From NCBI GenBank assembly GCA_029262855.1, contig JAJCYP010000104.1, forward strand, positions 1 to 64,000: a DNA stretch of 64,000 nucleotides, given 5' to 3'. The notes under the pieces were generated by a model. The model did not search any database. It saw only the letters and a program-made list of their open reading frames with translations, and was not told where the DNA came from. The DNA is from Bacteroidota bacterium (GTDB lineage Bacteria > Bacteroidota > Rhodothermia > Rhodothermales > UBA10348). Both the position numbers and the translations under genes were made by a program. This document shows positions 10,006 to 19,723 of the stretch, piece after piece. The number at the start of each line of letters is the position of its first letter. Positions within the stretch are counted from its first letter, which is position 1.

Positions 10006-12069
10006 ATGCAAATTCGCGACGAGATTCTGGCTCGGATGTATGTGATGTTGACCCTGCTCGGCCTTGTGCCGGTCCTGGTCAGCCTCCAGGTCTTGCGCGT
10101 GGGTCTCATAGACGCGGACGAACTGGAGGCCGCCGGCAACCGGCAGACGGCGGCGGTGGCTGAGATACCGGCCATGCGCGGCTCGATTGCCGACCGAAAG
10201 GGCCGGACGCTGGTGGTGAATACGGCTCGCTACGACATCGCGGTCGATCCGAGGTTCAAGGGGTTTCCCGCATCGGCCGAGGGCCTGTACAAGAGCCTCG
10301 CCTCCATCACCGGCCGCTCGGCCGCCTCGTATCGCCGCGCGGTGGCCAGGCGCGCAAGCGATCAGTACGCGCTCCTGGAGCGGGGCCTGAGCATTACGCA
10401 GGTGTCCCGACTCGAGCGAACCACGCCGGGGCTTCGGGTGCTGAATCGACACAGCCGGACCTACAACTACGGAACCCTGGCTTCGCATATCCTGGGATAT
10501 GTGGACGCCGATCTTCGGGGCCTGGCGGGTGTGGAGCTGTGGTACGACGATGAATTGACCGGCACGGCCGGCAGCCGCGATATGCAGCGCGACCGGCGGA
10601 ATCGAATCCGACCGGCCGCCGCCGGCCAGCTGGTCCTGCCGGACCACGGAGAGACAGTCATAACCACCATTGACCTGGTGCTGCAAACCATCCTCGAGGA
10701 GGAGTTGCACAAGGGCGTGGTGCGGGCGGGCGCGGTTTGGGGGACGGCAATCGCCATGGATCCTAAGACGGGCGCACTCCTCGCCATGGCCAATGTGCCG
10801 ACGTACGATCCCAACCGACCGGGCAACCGCGGCGTGGATTCGCGCCGAAACCACGCCATTGTCGACCGGGTCGAGCCGGGATCGACCTTCAAGCTGATGA
10901 CGGCCGTGACGGCCGTCCGGGGCGGTCACGTCACGCTGGATGACACCGTCGATGCGGGGCCCGGGTGGATCATGCTGCACGGACGCACCTTGCGGGATTC
11001 CCACGCGAACGGCCGGATTCCTTTCCGGGAGGTGATTTCCCAGTCCTCCAACATCGGGTCGGCACGCGTGGCCGAGCGCGGAACGAGAGGAGAGTTCTAC
11101 CAGACAGCACGCGACTTCGGCTTCGGGATGCCGACGGGCATTGATCTGCCCGGCGAAGTGGCCGGCCACCTGAGACGGGTAGACCAGTGGTCCGGGCCCA
11201 GTCTCTCTGCCATGAGCCGGGGCTACGAGATCCAGGCCAGCCCCCTCCAGATTCTGAACGCCTACGCGGCCTTCGCAAATCGCGGCCTGCTCATGCGGCC
11301 CTACGTGGTTCAGGAGGTTCGGGACGTGACCGGAGAAGTCACCTGGCGAGCGGAGCCCGACTCCATTCGTCGGGTCATGACTCGCGAGCTTGCCGAGAGA
11401 CTGCTGCCTGCCTTCGAACTGGTGGTCGCCAATGGAACCGCCAAGAAGGCAGCGATTCCGGGGATCACCGTCGCAGGAAAAACCGGGACGGCGTGGAAAG
11501 TGAAGAACGGGGTGTACTCGTCCCGCCATTCGATCGCCACATTCGTGGGCTTTTTCCCCGCCGAGGACCCGCTGGTGGCCATGCTGGTGATGATGGACGA
11601 GCCGAAGCTTTCGATCTATGGCGGCGAGGTAAGCGCACCGGTATTCGCTGCTGCGGCGAAAAGGTGGATGCCCAGCCTCCTGGAGTCCGAGCCCGCCGAG
11701 GCGATGGCCTATGTCGACTCCGTTACTGTGCCGCCGCTGAAGGGACTGCCGACTCTGGTGGCCGAGCGCAAGTTGCTGGCTGCCGGCCTTGAGACAGGAG
11801 GCTTTGGGAACGAGTTGGCCCAGGTCAGTTCCCAAACATCACAACCGGGCAGTTCCAGACCCGTCTGGACCCGCGTACGGGTCGAAACCTCGGAGGCTTC
11901 CCTGTCCGAGATGCCGGACCTGTCAGGCTGGACCGTGCGGGATGCCGCCTTCTGGCTGCGGCAACAGGGCGTAGATGTCCGGGTGCAGGGAAACGGAAGC
12001 GTACGTCGTCAATCACCCGCAGCCGGAGCTGCACTGCCCCGGCAGGCAACCATCATCGCCGGTGATTGA
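10006..12069 (+). CDS. ftsI: Division-specific penicillin-binding protein (FtsI/PBP3 type) with PASTA domain
   Basis: This class B transpeptidase crosslinks septal peptidoglycan. The 687-residue protein begins with an N-terminal anchor helix (MLTLLGLVPVLVSL). The PBP dimer domain carries MRGSIADRKGRTLVVNT. The transpeptidase domain has the nucleophile motif GSTFKLM near residue 292, SSN near 347 and KTGTA near 490. The end (SEMPDLSGWTVRDAAFWLRQ and following, about 630-687) is one PASTA domain, as in the FtsI/Spo-type PBPs of Bacteroidota and Firmicutes. It starts 7 bases after ftsL and its stop lies 4 bases before the chosen murE start. Confidence 0.95.
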   Translation: MQIRDEILARMYVMLTLLGLVPVLVSLQVLRVGLIDADELEAAGNRQTAAVAEIPAMRGSIADRKGRTLVVNTARYDIAVDPRFKGFPASAEGLYKSLASITGRSAASYRRAVARRASDQYALLERGLSITQVSRLERTTPGLRVLNRHSRTYNYGTLASHILGYVDADLRGLAGVELWYDDELTGTAGSRDMQRDRRNRIRPAAAGQLVLPDHGETVITTIDLVLQTILEEELHKGVVRAGAVWGTAIAMDPKTGALLAMANVPTYDPNRPGNRGVDSRRNHAIVDRVEPGSTFKLMTAVTAVRGGHVTLDDTVDAGPGWIMLHGRTLRDSHANGRIPFREVISQSSNIGSARVAERGTRGEFYQTARDFGFGMPTGIDLPGEVAGHLRRVDQWSGPSLSAMSRGYEIQASPLQILNAYAAFANRGLLMRPYVVQEVRDVTGEVTWRAEPDSIRRVMTRELAERLLPAFELVVANGTAKKAAIPGITVAGKTGTAWKVKNGVYSSRHSIATFVGFFPAEDPLVAMLVMMDEPKLSIYGGEVSAPVFAAAAKRWMPSLLESEPAEAMAYVDSVTVPPLKGLPTLVAERKLLAAGLETGGFGNELAQVSSQTSQPGSSRPVWTRVRVETSEASLSEMPDLSGWTVRDAAFWLRQQGVDVRVQGNGSVRRQSPAAGAALPRQATIIAGD

Positions 12070-12073
12070 AACC

Positions 12074-13543
12074 ATGATCACACGGCGCGACACGTGCACC
12101 CTCGGAGACGTACTTACTCGCCTGGCGGGCGAGGACTTGCTGGTCCAGGCATCCGGCGACGCCTCGGAAATGAAGATCACCACCGTGACGTCAGACTCGC
12201 GGGAGGTCACGCCGGGAACGCTGTTCGTGGCCATCGAGGGTACGCAGTACGACGGCCACGCCTATATCCGGGAGGCCATTGAGGCCGGCGCATCCGCCGT
12301 TCTCGTAACGAAGGACGCCGAGACTGCCTTGCCGCAGATTAAGGTAACCGACAGCCGGCTGGCCTTGGCACACGCGGGTGCCCTATGGGCCGGGGACCCA
12401 GGCAAGAGTCTGGGGATAACCGCCGTCACGGGCACCAACGGCAAGACCACCACCGCGTGGCTCATCGCCCAGGCCCTCAACGCTGCCGGCGTCGCCTGCG
12501 GGTATATGGGAACCATCGGCTACGGCATGCCCGGCGCGCTGAACGCCGCCAGTCATACCACGCCCGATCCCGTCAAGCTGCAGCTGGGATTGGCGTCGCT
12601 CCTGGAATTGGGATGCCGGGCCTGCGCCATCGAAGCCTCCTCGCACGCCATCGATCAGCAGAGGACGGCCGCGCTTCCCTTCCAGTCAGCGGTGTTCACC
12701 AACCTCACTCGTGATCATCTGGACTACCACGGCACGGTGGAAGCCTATCTGGATGCGAAGGCGCGTCTGTTCGAGGAACTGGACCCGGCCGGCCTGTCCA
12801 TCATCAATATCGACGACCCCGCCGGGCGCGAGATCATGCAGCGTGCGTCCTCGCGCATCCTGACCTACGGTACTGATACGGCTGCCGACATCCGGGTGGA
12901 TATCATCTCCGACCGGGCCGGCCTGCGACTCCGACTCGATGGCCACGACGCGCGATTCCGGCTCTCGGGTGCGTTCAACGCCTACAACCTTGCGGCGGCC
13001 TACGGCGCACTGGAGTCGTACGGCCTGAGTGGAGCCGAGCGCATTGACGCGCTGGCACAGGCCGAATCCGCGCCAGGCCGCTTCGAAATCCTTCCGATTC
13101 GGAAGGACCGCGTGGCCGTGGTTGACTACGCCCACACGCCGGATGCGCTTCGAAACGTCCTGGGGGCCGCCAGAGGAATCCTGCCGGCCGGCGCCAATCT
13201 GTGGTGCGTGTTCGGGTGCGGTGGCGAGCGCGACCGGGGCAAAAGGCCGCTCATGGGTCAGATAGCCGAGGAGATGGCGGACCGGGTCGTGGTGACCTCC
13301 GACAATCCGCGCACCGAAGACCCTCAGGAGATTCTGGATCAGATTCGAAAAGGCGTCAAACAGCCGGACCGAATTCAGTGGGTGGTGGATCGTGGCGAGG
13401 CCGTGAACCGGGCCGTCCAGGCCGCCGGCGTCGGCGATGTAGTTGTGGTTGCCGGCAAGGGCCCAGAGCCCTATCAGATCGTGGGCACCGAGTACCGGCC
13501 GTATTCGGACATGGAGCAAATCAGACAGGCAGCGGGGGTCTGA
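12074..13543 (+). CDS. murE: UDP-MurNAc-L-Ala-D-Glu ligase (meso-DAP adding)
   Basis: It adds the third residue of the peptidoglycan stem peptide. The 489-residue protein has an N-terminal uridine-binding domain (TSDSREVTPGTLFVAIEG), the ATP loop VTGTNGKTTTAWL near residue 119, SSHAIDQQR, and FTNLTRDHLDYHGTVEAYLD. The C-terminal domain carries DNPRTEDP near residue 409. DNPR is the motif of ligases that use meso-diaminopimelate rather than lysine, so the cell wall should be of the A1-gamma type. The ATG at 12074 is preferred; a GTG at 12062 in the same frame would overlap ftsI by 8 bases. Confidence 0.95.
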   Translation: MITRRDTCTLGDVLTRLAGEDLLVQASGDASEMKITTVTSDSREVTPGTLFVAIEGTQYDGHAYIREAIEAGASAVLVTKDAETALPQIKVTDSRLALAHAGALWAGDPGKSLGITAVTGTNGKTTTAWLIAQALNAAGVACGYMGTIGYGMPGALNAASHTTPDPVKLQLGLASLLELGCRACAIEASSHAIDQQRTAALPFQSAVFTNLTRDHLDYHGTVEAYLDAKARLFEELDPAGLSIINIDDPAGREIMQRASSRILTYGTDTAADIRVDIISDRAGLRLRLDGHDARFRLSGAFNAYNLAAAYGALESYGLSGAERIDALAQAESAPGRFEILPIRKDRVAVVDYAHTPDALRNVLGAARGILPAGANLWCVFGCGGERDRGKRPLMGQIAEEMADRVVVTSDNPRTEDPQEILDQIRKGVKQPDRIQWVVDRGEAVNRAVQAAGVGDVVVVAGKGPEPYQIVGTEYRPYSDMEQIRQAAGV

Positions 13544-13544
13544 T

Positions 13545-14702
13545 ATGCTCTATTACCTGATGCAGTACCTGGAGGAGCAGTTCCAGCCACCCGGATTCCA
13601 GGTGATTCAGTTCATCACGGTTCGAGCCGCGTTGGCCGCCATCACGGCACTGTTCATTTCCATGATCATCGGGCGCCGGATTATCCGCTGGCTTGAAGCC
13701 AAACAGCTTGGAGAGTCGGTTCGCGAAGGAGAGCACGCCGGGGCCGTCGACCACGCGCACAAGCAGGGCACCCCGACGATGGGCGGGGTGATCATTCTCT
13801 TTGCCGTCTTGGGTGCCACACTTCTTTGGGGCGCCATCGCCGAAGTATATGTCTGGCTGGCCATGGTGGCCACCGCATGGATGGGCGCCTTCGGGTTCGC
13901 CGACGACTACATCAAGGTCGTGAAGCAGGACAAATCGGGCCTGCCAGCCCGCATCAAGCTGGTGGGGCAGCTCTCTCTGGGACTCTTTGCCGGCCTCGTG
14001 ATCTACTTCCATCCGGCGTTCAGGGAGTTCCACACACTCACCTACCTCCCCTTCATAGCTGGCGAGACGCTCGACTACAACGTCATCGGTGGCGCCGTTG
14101 GCGGGATGGACCTGGGCTGGGTGATCTACGTCCCGGTGGTCATTTTCATCGTCACCGCCCTGTCCAACGCCGTCAATCTGACGGACGGTCTCGACGGACT
14201 CGCGGCCGGCGTCACCGGCATCGTGGCCCTCGGTCTTACCGCTCTGGTCTACATCGCCGGGAACGCCATCTTCGCCGGCTTCCTGACCGACATGTTTCTT
14301 CCGGGTGCCGGCGAGCTCGCTGTGTTCACGCTCGCACTGGCCGCGGCCTGCTTCGGCTTCCTATGGTACAACGGCTACCCGGCGTCGGTCTTCATGGGCG
14401 ATACGGGATCGCTTGCGCTTGGCGCGGCGGTCGGTACGACAACATTGCTCATTCGGAAGGAACTGCTGCTGCCGCTGCTCTGCGCGGTGTTCTTTGTCGA
14501 GTCGCTGTCGGTGATCATTCAGACGGGTTGGTTCAAGTACACACGGAAGTCTACGGGTACGGGCCGGCGCGTCTTCCGGATGGCGCCCATACACCATCAC
14601 TGGGAAGCCGGCGGAATGCATGAAGCCAAGATCGTTGTGCGATTCTGGATCGTCACTGCGATCACGGTGGCAGCGGCCCTCCTCATTCTGCGTATCCGAT
14701 GA
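13545..14702 (+). CDS. mraY: Phospho-N-acetylmuramoyl-pentapeptide-transferase
   Basis: It transfers phospho-MurNAc-pentapeptide to undecaprenyl phosphate to make lipid I. The 385-residue protein is polytopic with about ten membrane helices. It shows GTPTMGGVIIL, the catalytic Asp pair in FGFADDYIKVVKQDKSGL near residue 118, NAVNLTDGLDGLAAG near 207, MGDTGSLALG near 283 and MAPIHHHWE near 347. The ATG at 13545 starts 1 base after the murE stop. murF, which often lies between murE and mraY in other phyla, is absent here. The stop overlaps the murD start (ATGA). Confidence 0.97.
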   Translation: MLYYLMQYLEEQFQPPGFQVIQFITVRAALAAITALFISMIIGRRIIRWLEAKQLGESVREGEHAGAVDHAHKQGTPTMGGVIILFAVLGATLLWGAIAEVYVWLAMVATAWMGAFGFADDYIKVVKQDKSGLPARIKLVGQLSLGLFAGLVIYFHPAFREFHTLTYLPFIAGETLDYNVIGGAVGGMDLGWVIYVPVVIFIVTALSNAVNLTDGLDGLAAGVTGIVALGLTALVYIAGNAIFAGFLTDMFLPGAGELAVFTLALAAACFGFLWYNGYPASVFMGDTGSLALGAAVGTTTLLIRKELLLPLLCAVFFVESLSVIIQTGWFKYTRKSTGTGRRVFRMAPIHHHWEAGGMHEAKIVVRFWIVTAITVAAALLILRIR

Positions 14703-16060
14703 GTCTGGGGCCAAGACATAGCGTCCGTGGTTCCAAAGCCACCGTGGTGGGTGCGGCTCGCAGCGGCCTGGCGGCTGCACGGCTGCTCAACACCTACGGG
14801 TCTCGCGTCTTCGTGACGGAGTCGGGGCGAATCTCGGCCGAGGACGAAAACGCGCTTCGGGATCTGGGAGTCTCCTACGAGTTCGGCGGCCACACGGCCA
14901 CCGGGCTCGATGCGGACTTTATTGTGACGAGCCCGGGCGTGCCACCGACCGCAGATCTGCTTGTGAAGGCACTCAGTGCATCCATTCCGATCTATTCCGA
15001 GATCGAGGTGGCCTCCTGGTTCTGCACCGCCCCCGTCATCGGTATCACCGGTTCGAACGGCAAGACCACGACCACTTCGCTCACGGGACATGTCCTGTCC
15101 CAGTCCGGCCGCAAGACCTGGGTGGCCGGCAACATCGGCCTTCCCTTCGCGGCCATTGTCGACCGCGTCGCTCCCGAGGACGTGGTCGTGCTCGAGGTCT
15201 CGAGTTTTCAACTGGAGCATACCGCAACATTCCGCCCGCGGGTTTCCATCCTGCTGAACATCACGCCGGATCATCTGGACCGCTACGGCGGGAGCATGGC
15301 CCGCTACGCCGAAGCCAAGTTTCGGCTCTGTGCCTACCAGGGTCACGGAGACACGCTGATCTACAACCTGGACGATCCGCTTCTGGAGGATCTGGCCTAT
15401 CGCACGCCGGATCTGGAGCGGCTGGGCATTTCCCTGACCAACCCATCCGGAGCTGCCTACGTCCGGAACGACACTATCCACCTCTGCCTCGACGGCAAAG
15501 ACGAACCCCTTATGGAGACGGAGCAACTGGCTCTCCGAGGCAAGCACAACCTCTACAACTCATTGGCAGCTGCCGTGGCCGCAAGGGTCATGGAGGTGCG
15601 GAGCGATGTTGTGCGAGAAAGCCTCGCCACGTTTGAAGGCGTGCCACATCGACTGGAGCCCGTTCGCGAGGCCCACGGTGTGCGATATATCAACGACTCA
15701 AAGGCCACCAACGTGAACGCGGTCTGGTATGCGCTTGAAAGCATGCGGGACCCCGTGATTCTGCTCGCAGGGGGCCGGGACAAGGGCAATGACTATGAGC
15801 CGCTCCGCCCGCTGGTGGCCCAGAAGGTCAAGACGCTCGTCTGTTTCGGCGAAGCCGGGGGCATGATCTCGGAGGCGCTTGGTGACTCGGCCGGTCGGAC
15901 TCTCCGGGCCCGGGATCTGGAGGAGGCCGTGGAACTGGCAAATGAGGAAGCGGCCGAGGGCGACATCGTCCTGCTGAGTCCGGCGTGTGCGTCGTTCGAC
16001 CAGTTCGACAACTATGAACAGCGTGGCAATGCATTCAAAAGACTGGTGAGCAACCTGTAG
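14699..16060 (+). CDS. murD: UDP-MurNAc-L-alanine:D-glutamate ligase
   Basis: It adds D-glutamate to UDP-MurNAc-L-Ala. The 453-residue length is typical. Seen are the N-terminal Rossmann part VVGAARSGLAAARLL, the ATP loop ITGSNGKTTTTSL near residue 115, VLEVSSFQLEH, NITPDHLDRYG, INDSKATNVNAVWYAL and LLSPACASFDQFDNYEQRG at the end. The last two are characteristic of MurD. The start overlaps the mraY stop by 4 bases, and the stop overlaps the ftsW GTG by one base. Confidence 0.96.
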   Translation: MSLGPRHSVRGSKATVVGAARSGLAAARLLNTYGSRVFVTESGRISAEDENALRDLGVSYEFGGHTATGLDADFIVTSPGVPPTADLLVKALSASIPIYSEIEVASWFCTAPVIGITGSNGKTTTTSLTGHVLSQSGRKTWVAGNIGLPFAAIVDRVAPEDVVVLEVSSFQLEHTATFRPRVSILLNITPDHLDRYGGSMARYAEAKFRLCAYQGHGDTLIYNLDDPLLEDLAYRTPDLERLGISLTNPSGAAYVRNDTIHLCLDGKDEPLMETEQLALRGKHNLYNSLAAAVAARVMEVRSDVVRESLATFEGVPHRLEPVREAHGVRYINDSKATNVNAVWYALESMRDPVILLAGGRDKGNDYEPLRPLVAQKVKTLVCFGEAGGMISEALGDSAGRTLRARDLEEAVELANEEAAEGDIVLLSPACASFDQFDNYEQRGNAFKRLVSNL

Positions 16061-17199
16061 TGCGCGCACTTCTTGGCACCATACTCGTTCGAGATCCACT
16101 GGACAAATACGTTGTTCTGGTGACCCTGGCCCTTTCGGCAGTGGGCGTGGTGGCGGTGTACAGTGCGATTGCCTACCTGGCCGACACCAAGGCCGGCGGC
16201 GATACAAGCGGCCTGCTGGCCGGGCACATCGTGCGCGTTGGGCTAGCCCTGGGGGTAATGGCGGCGGTTTCGTTCATCGACTACCGGTTCATCGCCCGCT
16301 TTGGGAAGACGTTGCTGATAGGCAGCCTGGGACTCCTCGTAGTGGTAAAGATGGCCGGCGTCGCCAATGGTGGTGCAACCCGGTGGTTGGAACTCGGCCC
16401 CGTCAGGTTCCAGCCATCTGATCTGGCGAGAGTGAGTCTGATCCTCTATGCCGCCTGGATGTTGGCCAAGAAGCAGCCCTACATCGGTTCGTTCTCCCGG
16501 GCGTTTGCGCCGCTCCTGTTCTGGATGATCGTGACGGGCGTTCTCATCGGGATGGAGGACCTGTCTACCGCTCTCGTGGCGTTGACCGCGGTGGGGACGA
16601 TGGGGTTTGTGGCGCGGGTCAGGATATGGCAGTTGCTGGCCGTAGCCGGCATTGTGCTGACACTGGGGTACGGGCTTCTGTTGACCTCTCCGCAGCGGGC
16701 GGCCCGCGTCGAGTCCTTCGTGGGCGCCAAGCTGTTTCCCCACACGTCGGCGGAGGATGTGAACTCCGCTCAAGGCGAAGGCTATCAGGCCAGGCAGGCC
16801 CAGATTGCCATTGCCATGGGAGGCCTGACCGGAAAGGGGCCGGGGAAGAGCACGCAGCGAAATTTCCTGCCCGAGGCCTACAACGACTTCATCTTCGCCA
16901 TCATCGCCGAGGAATATGGAGCGGCAGGGGCCCTCGGCGTGCTGGCACTCCTGATGGCCTTCCTCTTCCGCGGATTCCTCCGAATCGCCCGACACGCTCC
17001 CGATCCACTCGGCCTCTTCCTGGCGGTGGGATTGACATCGGCCATTACGATCTACGGCTTTGCGAATGCGGGCGTCGCCAGCGGTCTACTGCCGGTGACT
17101 GGACTGCCACTGCCGTTCGTCTCTTACGGCGGGACGTCGATGCTGGTCAGCGGCGCGATGGTCGGGATGCTCCTGAACATATCGAGGCAACTGCGATGA
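16060..17199 (+). CDS. ftsW: FtsW-type SEDS peptidoglycan polymerase
   Basis: It is the glycosyltransferase of the division machinery and works with FtsI. The 379-residue protein has about ten membrane helices. It shows NGGATRWLELGPVRFQPSD, the SEDS signature with the acidic loop residues GMEDLSTAL, IFAIIAEEYGAAGAL and the C-terminal GLPLPFVSYGGTSMLVSG. A GTG at 16060 overlaps the murD stop by one base; there is no better ATG. It could be called RodA from sequence alone, but its place between murD and murG marks FtsW. Confidence 0.95.
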   Translation: MRALLGTILVRDPLDKYVVLVTLALSAVGVVAVYSAIAYLADTKAGGDTSGLLAGHIVRVGLALGVMAAVSFIDYRFIARFGKTLLIGSLGLLVVVKMAGVANGGATRWLELGPVRFQPSDLARVSLILYAAWMLAKKQPYIGSFSRAFAPLLFWMIVTGVLIGMEDLSTALVALTAVGTMGFVARVRIWQLLAVAGIVLTLGYGLLLTSPQRAARVESFVGAKLFPHTSAEDVNSAQGEGYQARQAQIAIAMGGLTGKGPGKSTQRNFLPEAYNDFIFAIIAEEYGAAGALGVLALLMAFLFRGFLRIARHAPDPLGLFLAVGLTSAITIYGFANAGVASGLLPVTGLPLPFVSYGGTSMLVSGAMVGMLLNISRQLR

Positions 17200-18305
17200 G
17201 TCGCCCGGCCCGCATATTGATCGCAGCCGGAGGAACCGGAGGGCACGTCTACCCGGCGATTGCCGTGGCCAATGCGCTCAAGCGCCAGGTACCGGAGTCC
17301 TCGGTAGCCTTCGCGGGCACCGTGGATCGAATCGAATGGGAAGCGGTGCCGCGCGCGGGTTATCCGATCTATCCCATCACGGCCGTGGCCTTCAACCGCA
17401 GTTCGAAGGCGGCGAATCTGAAGGCCCCATTCAAGCTGGCCCGAGGGGTCAGGCAGAGCATGCAGCTGGTGAGGGAATTTGACGCCGATGTGGTCTTTGG
17501 GGCTGGAGGCTTCGTTTCCGGACCCGTTGGTCTGGCCGCCTGGCTCCGGGGTCGGCCCCTCATTCTGCAGGAGCAGAATGCGTTTGCCGGGATGACCAAC
17601 CGGCTGCTGGGCAAGGTAGCCGAGCAGGTCCACATCGCGTTCCCCGAAGCGCTCGAAGCCTTCTCCGGAAACCGCGCCGTACTGTCAGGAAATCCGGTCA
17701 GGGCCGAACTGATGGACCTGGACCGCACCGCTGCCCGCGAAAGACTGGGCATCCCCCAGGACGCCAAGGTTGTGCTGTCCTTCGGAGGATCCGGCGGGAG
17801 TCAGGCCATGAACGAGGCTCTCCTGGAGGGCATAGAGGACTTCCTGAAGGCCACCGACGCGCATCTCATCTGGCAGACTGGTCCAAGGTATTACGAGCGG
17901 GTGATCGAGTCGGCCCCCACAAGCCCCCGCGTCAGGATTCTCGAATACCTGCACGACATGCCATCGGCGTATGCCGCCTCGGACCTCGCGCTGTGTCGTT
18001 CCGGGGCCAGTACCTGCGCGGAGCTGCTGGTCACCGGCACGCCGTCCATCCTGATTCCGTCGCCAAACGTGGCGGAGGACCATCAGACCCACAACGCCAG
18101 AAGCCTGGTCGACGCAGGAGCCGCTGTCCTCCTGCCCGAGGCCGAGATGCGGGCAGACTGGGTGTCACGGACGGCGGCTTTGGTCAACAATCCCGAGTCG
18201 CTGGAAGCGATGGGTGCAATGGCCAGCGACAACAGCATCAGCGATGCGGCGGAACGCATCGCGGCATCCATCATCAAACTCGCGAACCGGAGGGCGGCGG
18301 CATGA
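17196..18305 (+). CDS. murG: UDP-GlcNAc:lipid I N-acetylglucosaminyltransferase
   Basis: It converts lipid I to lipid II at the inner face of the membrane. The 369-residue GT28 protein has the first glycine loop IAAGGTGGHVYPAIAVA near residue 10, HxE-type region LILQEQNAFAGMTNRLLGK, and LSFGGSGGSQAMNEALLEG. The UDP-GlcNAc site is CRSGASTCAELLVTGTPSIL followed by PSPNVAEDHQTHNA. The ATG at 17196 overlaps the ftsW stop; the murC start overlaps its own stop (ATGA). Confidence 0.96.
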   Translation: MSRPARILIAAGGTGGHVYPAIAVANALKRQVPESSVAFAGTVDRIEWEAVPRAGYPIYPITAVAFNRSSKAANLKAPFKLARGVRQSMQLVREFDADVVFGAGGFVSGPVGLAAWLRGRPLILQEQNAFAGMTNRLLGKVAEQVHIAFPEALEAFSGNRAVLSGNPVRAELMDLDRTAARERLGIPQDAKVVLSFGGSGGSQAMNEALLEGIEDFLKATDAHLIWQTGPRYYERVIESAPTSPRVRILEYLHDMPSAYAASDLALCRSGASTCAELLVTGTPSILIPSPNVAEDHQTHNARSLVDAGAAVLLPEAEMRADWVSRTAALVNNPESLEAMGAMASDNSISDAAERIAASIIKLANRRAAA

Positions 18306-19723
18306 GTGCACCACGCGGAGTACCCGGTTTCGCCCGCTACCGACGGGTCCACATGGTGGGCATCGGAGGCATCGGAATGAGCTCGATTGCCGAAGTGCTT
18401 TTGCGGCGCGGCTTCGAGGTCTCCGGTTCCGATCTAACGCTGTCTGACGTCACGGAGCACCTCGTCAGCCTGGGAGCGGTGATTCATGAGGGGCACCACG
18501 CCTCCAACGTCGGAGATGTCCAGGTAGTCGTTCACTCATCGGCCGTGGACGCCGACACAAACCCGGAGACCCGGGAAGCGCTCAGCCGGCGTATACCGTT
18601 GATCAACCGGTCCTTCATGCTGGCCGAACTCATGCGGACCAAGTTCGGCATCGGGATCGCGGGCACGCATGGCAAGACCACCACCACCTCCATGGCCGGC
18701 CTGGTGGTGGGAGAGGGTGGCTTCGATCCGACAATCATCGTCGGCGGAAAGGTCTCGGTGTTCGGGTCCAACGCCGTGGCCGGGGAAGGAGAGATCATCC
18801 TTGTCGAGGCGGATGAATACGATCGGACGTTCCTGCGCCTGACACCTTCTCTGGCGGTGATCACAAACATTGAGGAAGACCACCTCGATATCTACGAGGA
18901 TCTGGATGACCTCCTGGATGCCTTTGTCCAGTACGCCAACTCGGTCCCCTTCTTCGGGGCTACGATCGTCTGCCTGGACGACGACAATGTGCAGCGGATC
19001 ATCAGCCGCATCGATCGGCGAGTGGTGACCTATGGGACCCGTCGGCAGGCCGATGTGCGGGCCGCAAAAATCGAGCAGGAAGGACTGACGATGAGCTTTG
19101 ATGTGGTGTATCACGGCAAAACCCTGGGCCGCGCCGTACTCCCGATACCCGGACACCACAACGTCCTGAATGCGCTCGCCGCCATCACGGTCGGACTGGA
19201 ACTGGAAATGCCCTTCGTCGAGATCGCGGCGGGCCTAGGGCGATTCTCTGGGGTTCAGCGTCGCCTGCATGTCTTGGGAGAGGCGGGCGATGTGCTGGTG
19301 GTGGACGACTACGCCCACCACCCAACCGAAATTCTGGCGACCCTGGACGCAGCGGTCTCGTCTTGGCCGACCCGGCGCATCGTGGCCGTCTTTCAGCCGC
19401 ATCTCTACTCGCGCACCTCGGACTTCAAAGAGGGTTTTGCGCGGGCCTTCTTCGATGCGGACGTCCTGGTCCTTACGGACATCTACGGCGCACGCGAAGT
19501 CTCGCAGGACCAGATTTCCGGTGCGACCCTGGCCCAGATGGCCGAATCCTATGGGCACAGAGTGGTGCACTACGTCCCGGACAAGGCAGATCTGGCCAGT
19601 TACGTGACGGACCTGCTCAAGCCCGGGGATGTGGTGGTCGTCATGGGCGCCGGCGACATCTGGAGGTCCTCCCGAGAACTCATGGAGCGGGTGGAAGCCG
19701 CCGCCGCGGAGGGTGCTCTATGA
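18302..19723 (+). CDS. murC: UDP-MurNAc:L-alanine ligase
   Basis: It adds L-alanine to UDP-MurNAc, the first stem-peptide residue. The 473-residue protein shows VHMVGIGGIGMSSIAEVLL at the N-terminus, the ATP loop IAGTHGKTTTTSMAG near residue 120, VEADEYDRTFLRLTP, NIEEDHLDIY, VVDDYAHHPTEI and FQPHLYSRTSDF. These are MurC rather than Mpl hallmarks. The start overlaps the murG stop, and the stop overlaps the ftsQ start. Confidence 0.97.
   Translation: MSAPRGVPGFARYRRVHMVGIGGIGMSSIAEVLLRRGFEVSGSDLTLSDVTEHLVSLGAVIHEGHHASNVGDVQVVVHSSAVDADTNPETREALSRRIPLINRSFMLAELMRTKFGIGIAGTHGKTTTTSMAGLVVGEGGFDPTIIVGGKVSVFGSNAVAGEGEIILVEADEYDRTFLRLTPSLAVITNIEEDHLDIYEDLDDLLDAFVQYANSVPFFGATIVCLDDDNVQRIISRIDRRVVTYGTRRQADVRAAKIEQEGLTMSFDVVYHGKTLGRAVLPIPGHHNVLNALAAITVGLELEMPFVEIAAGLGRFSGVQRRLHVLGEAGDVLVVDDYAHHPTEILATLDAAVSSWPTRRIVAVFQPHLYSRTSDFKEGFARAFFDADVLVLTDIYGAREVSQDQISGATLAQMAESYGHRVVHYVPDKADLASYVTDLLKPGDVVVVMGAGDIWRSSRELMERVEAAAAEGAL

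Noticed and set aside
9979-11835. 618-residue open frame on the minus strand opposite ftsI
   Set aside because: It lies wholly within a confidently identified penicillin-binding protein gene, shows no domain, and has the His/Arg/Gly-rich composition typical of antisense frames in GC-rich DNA.
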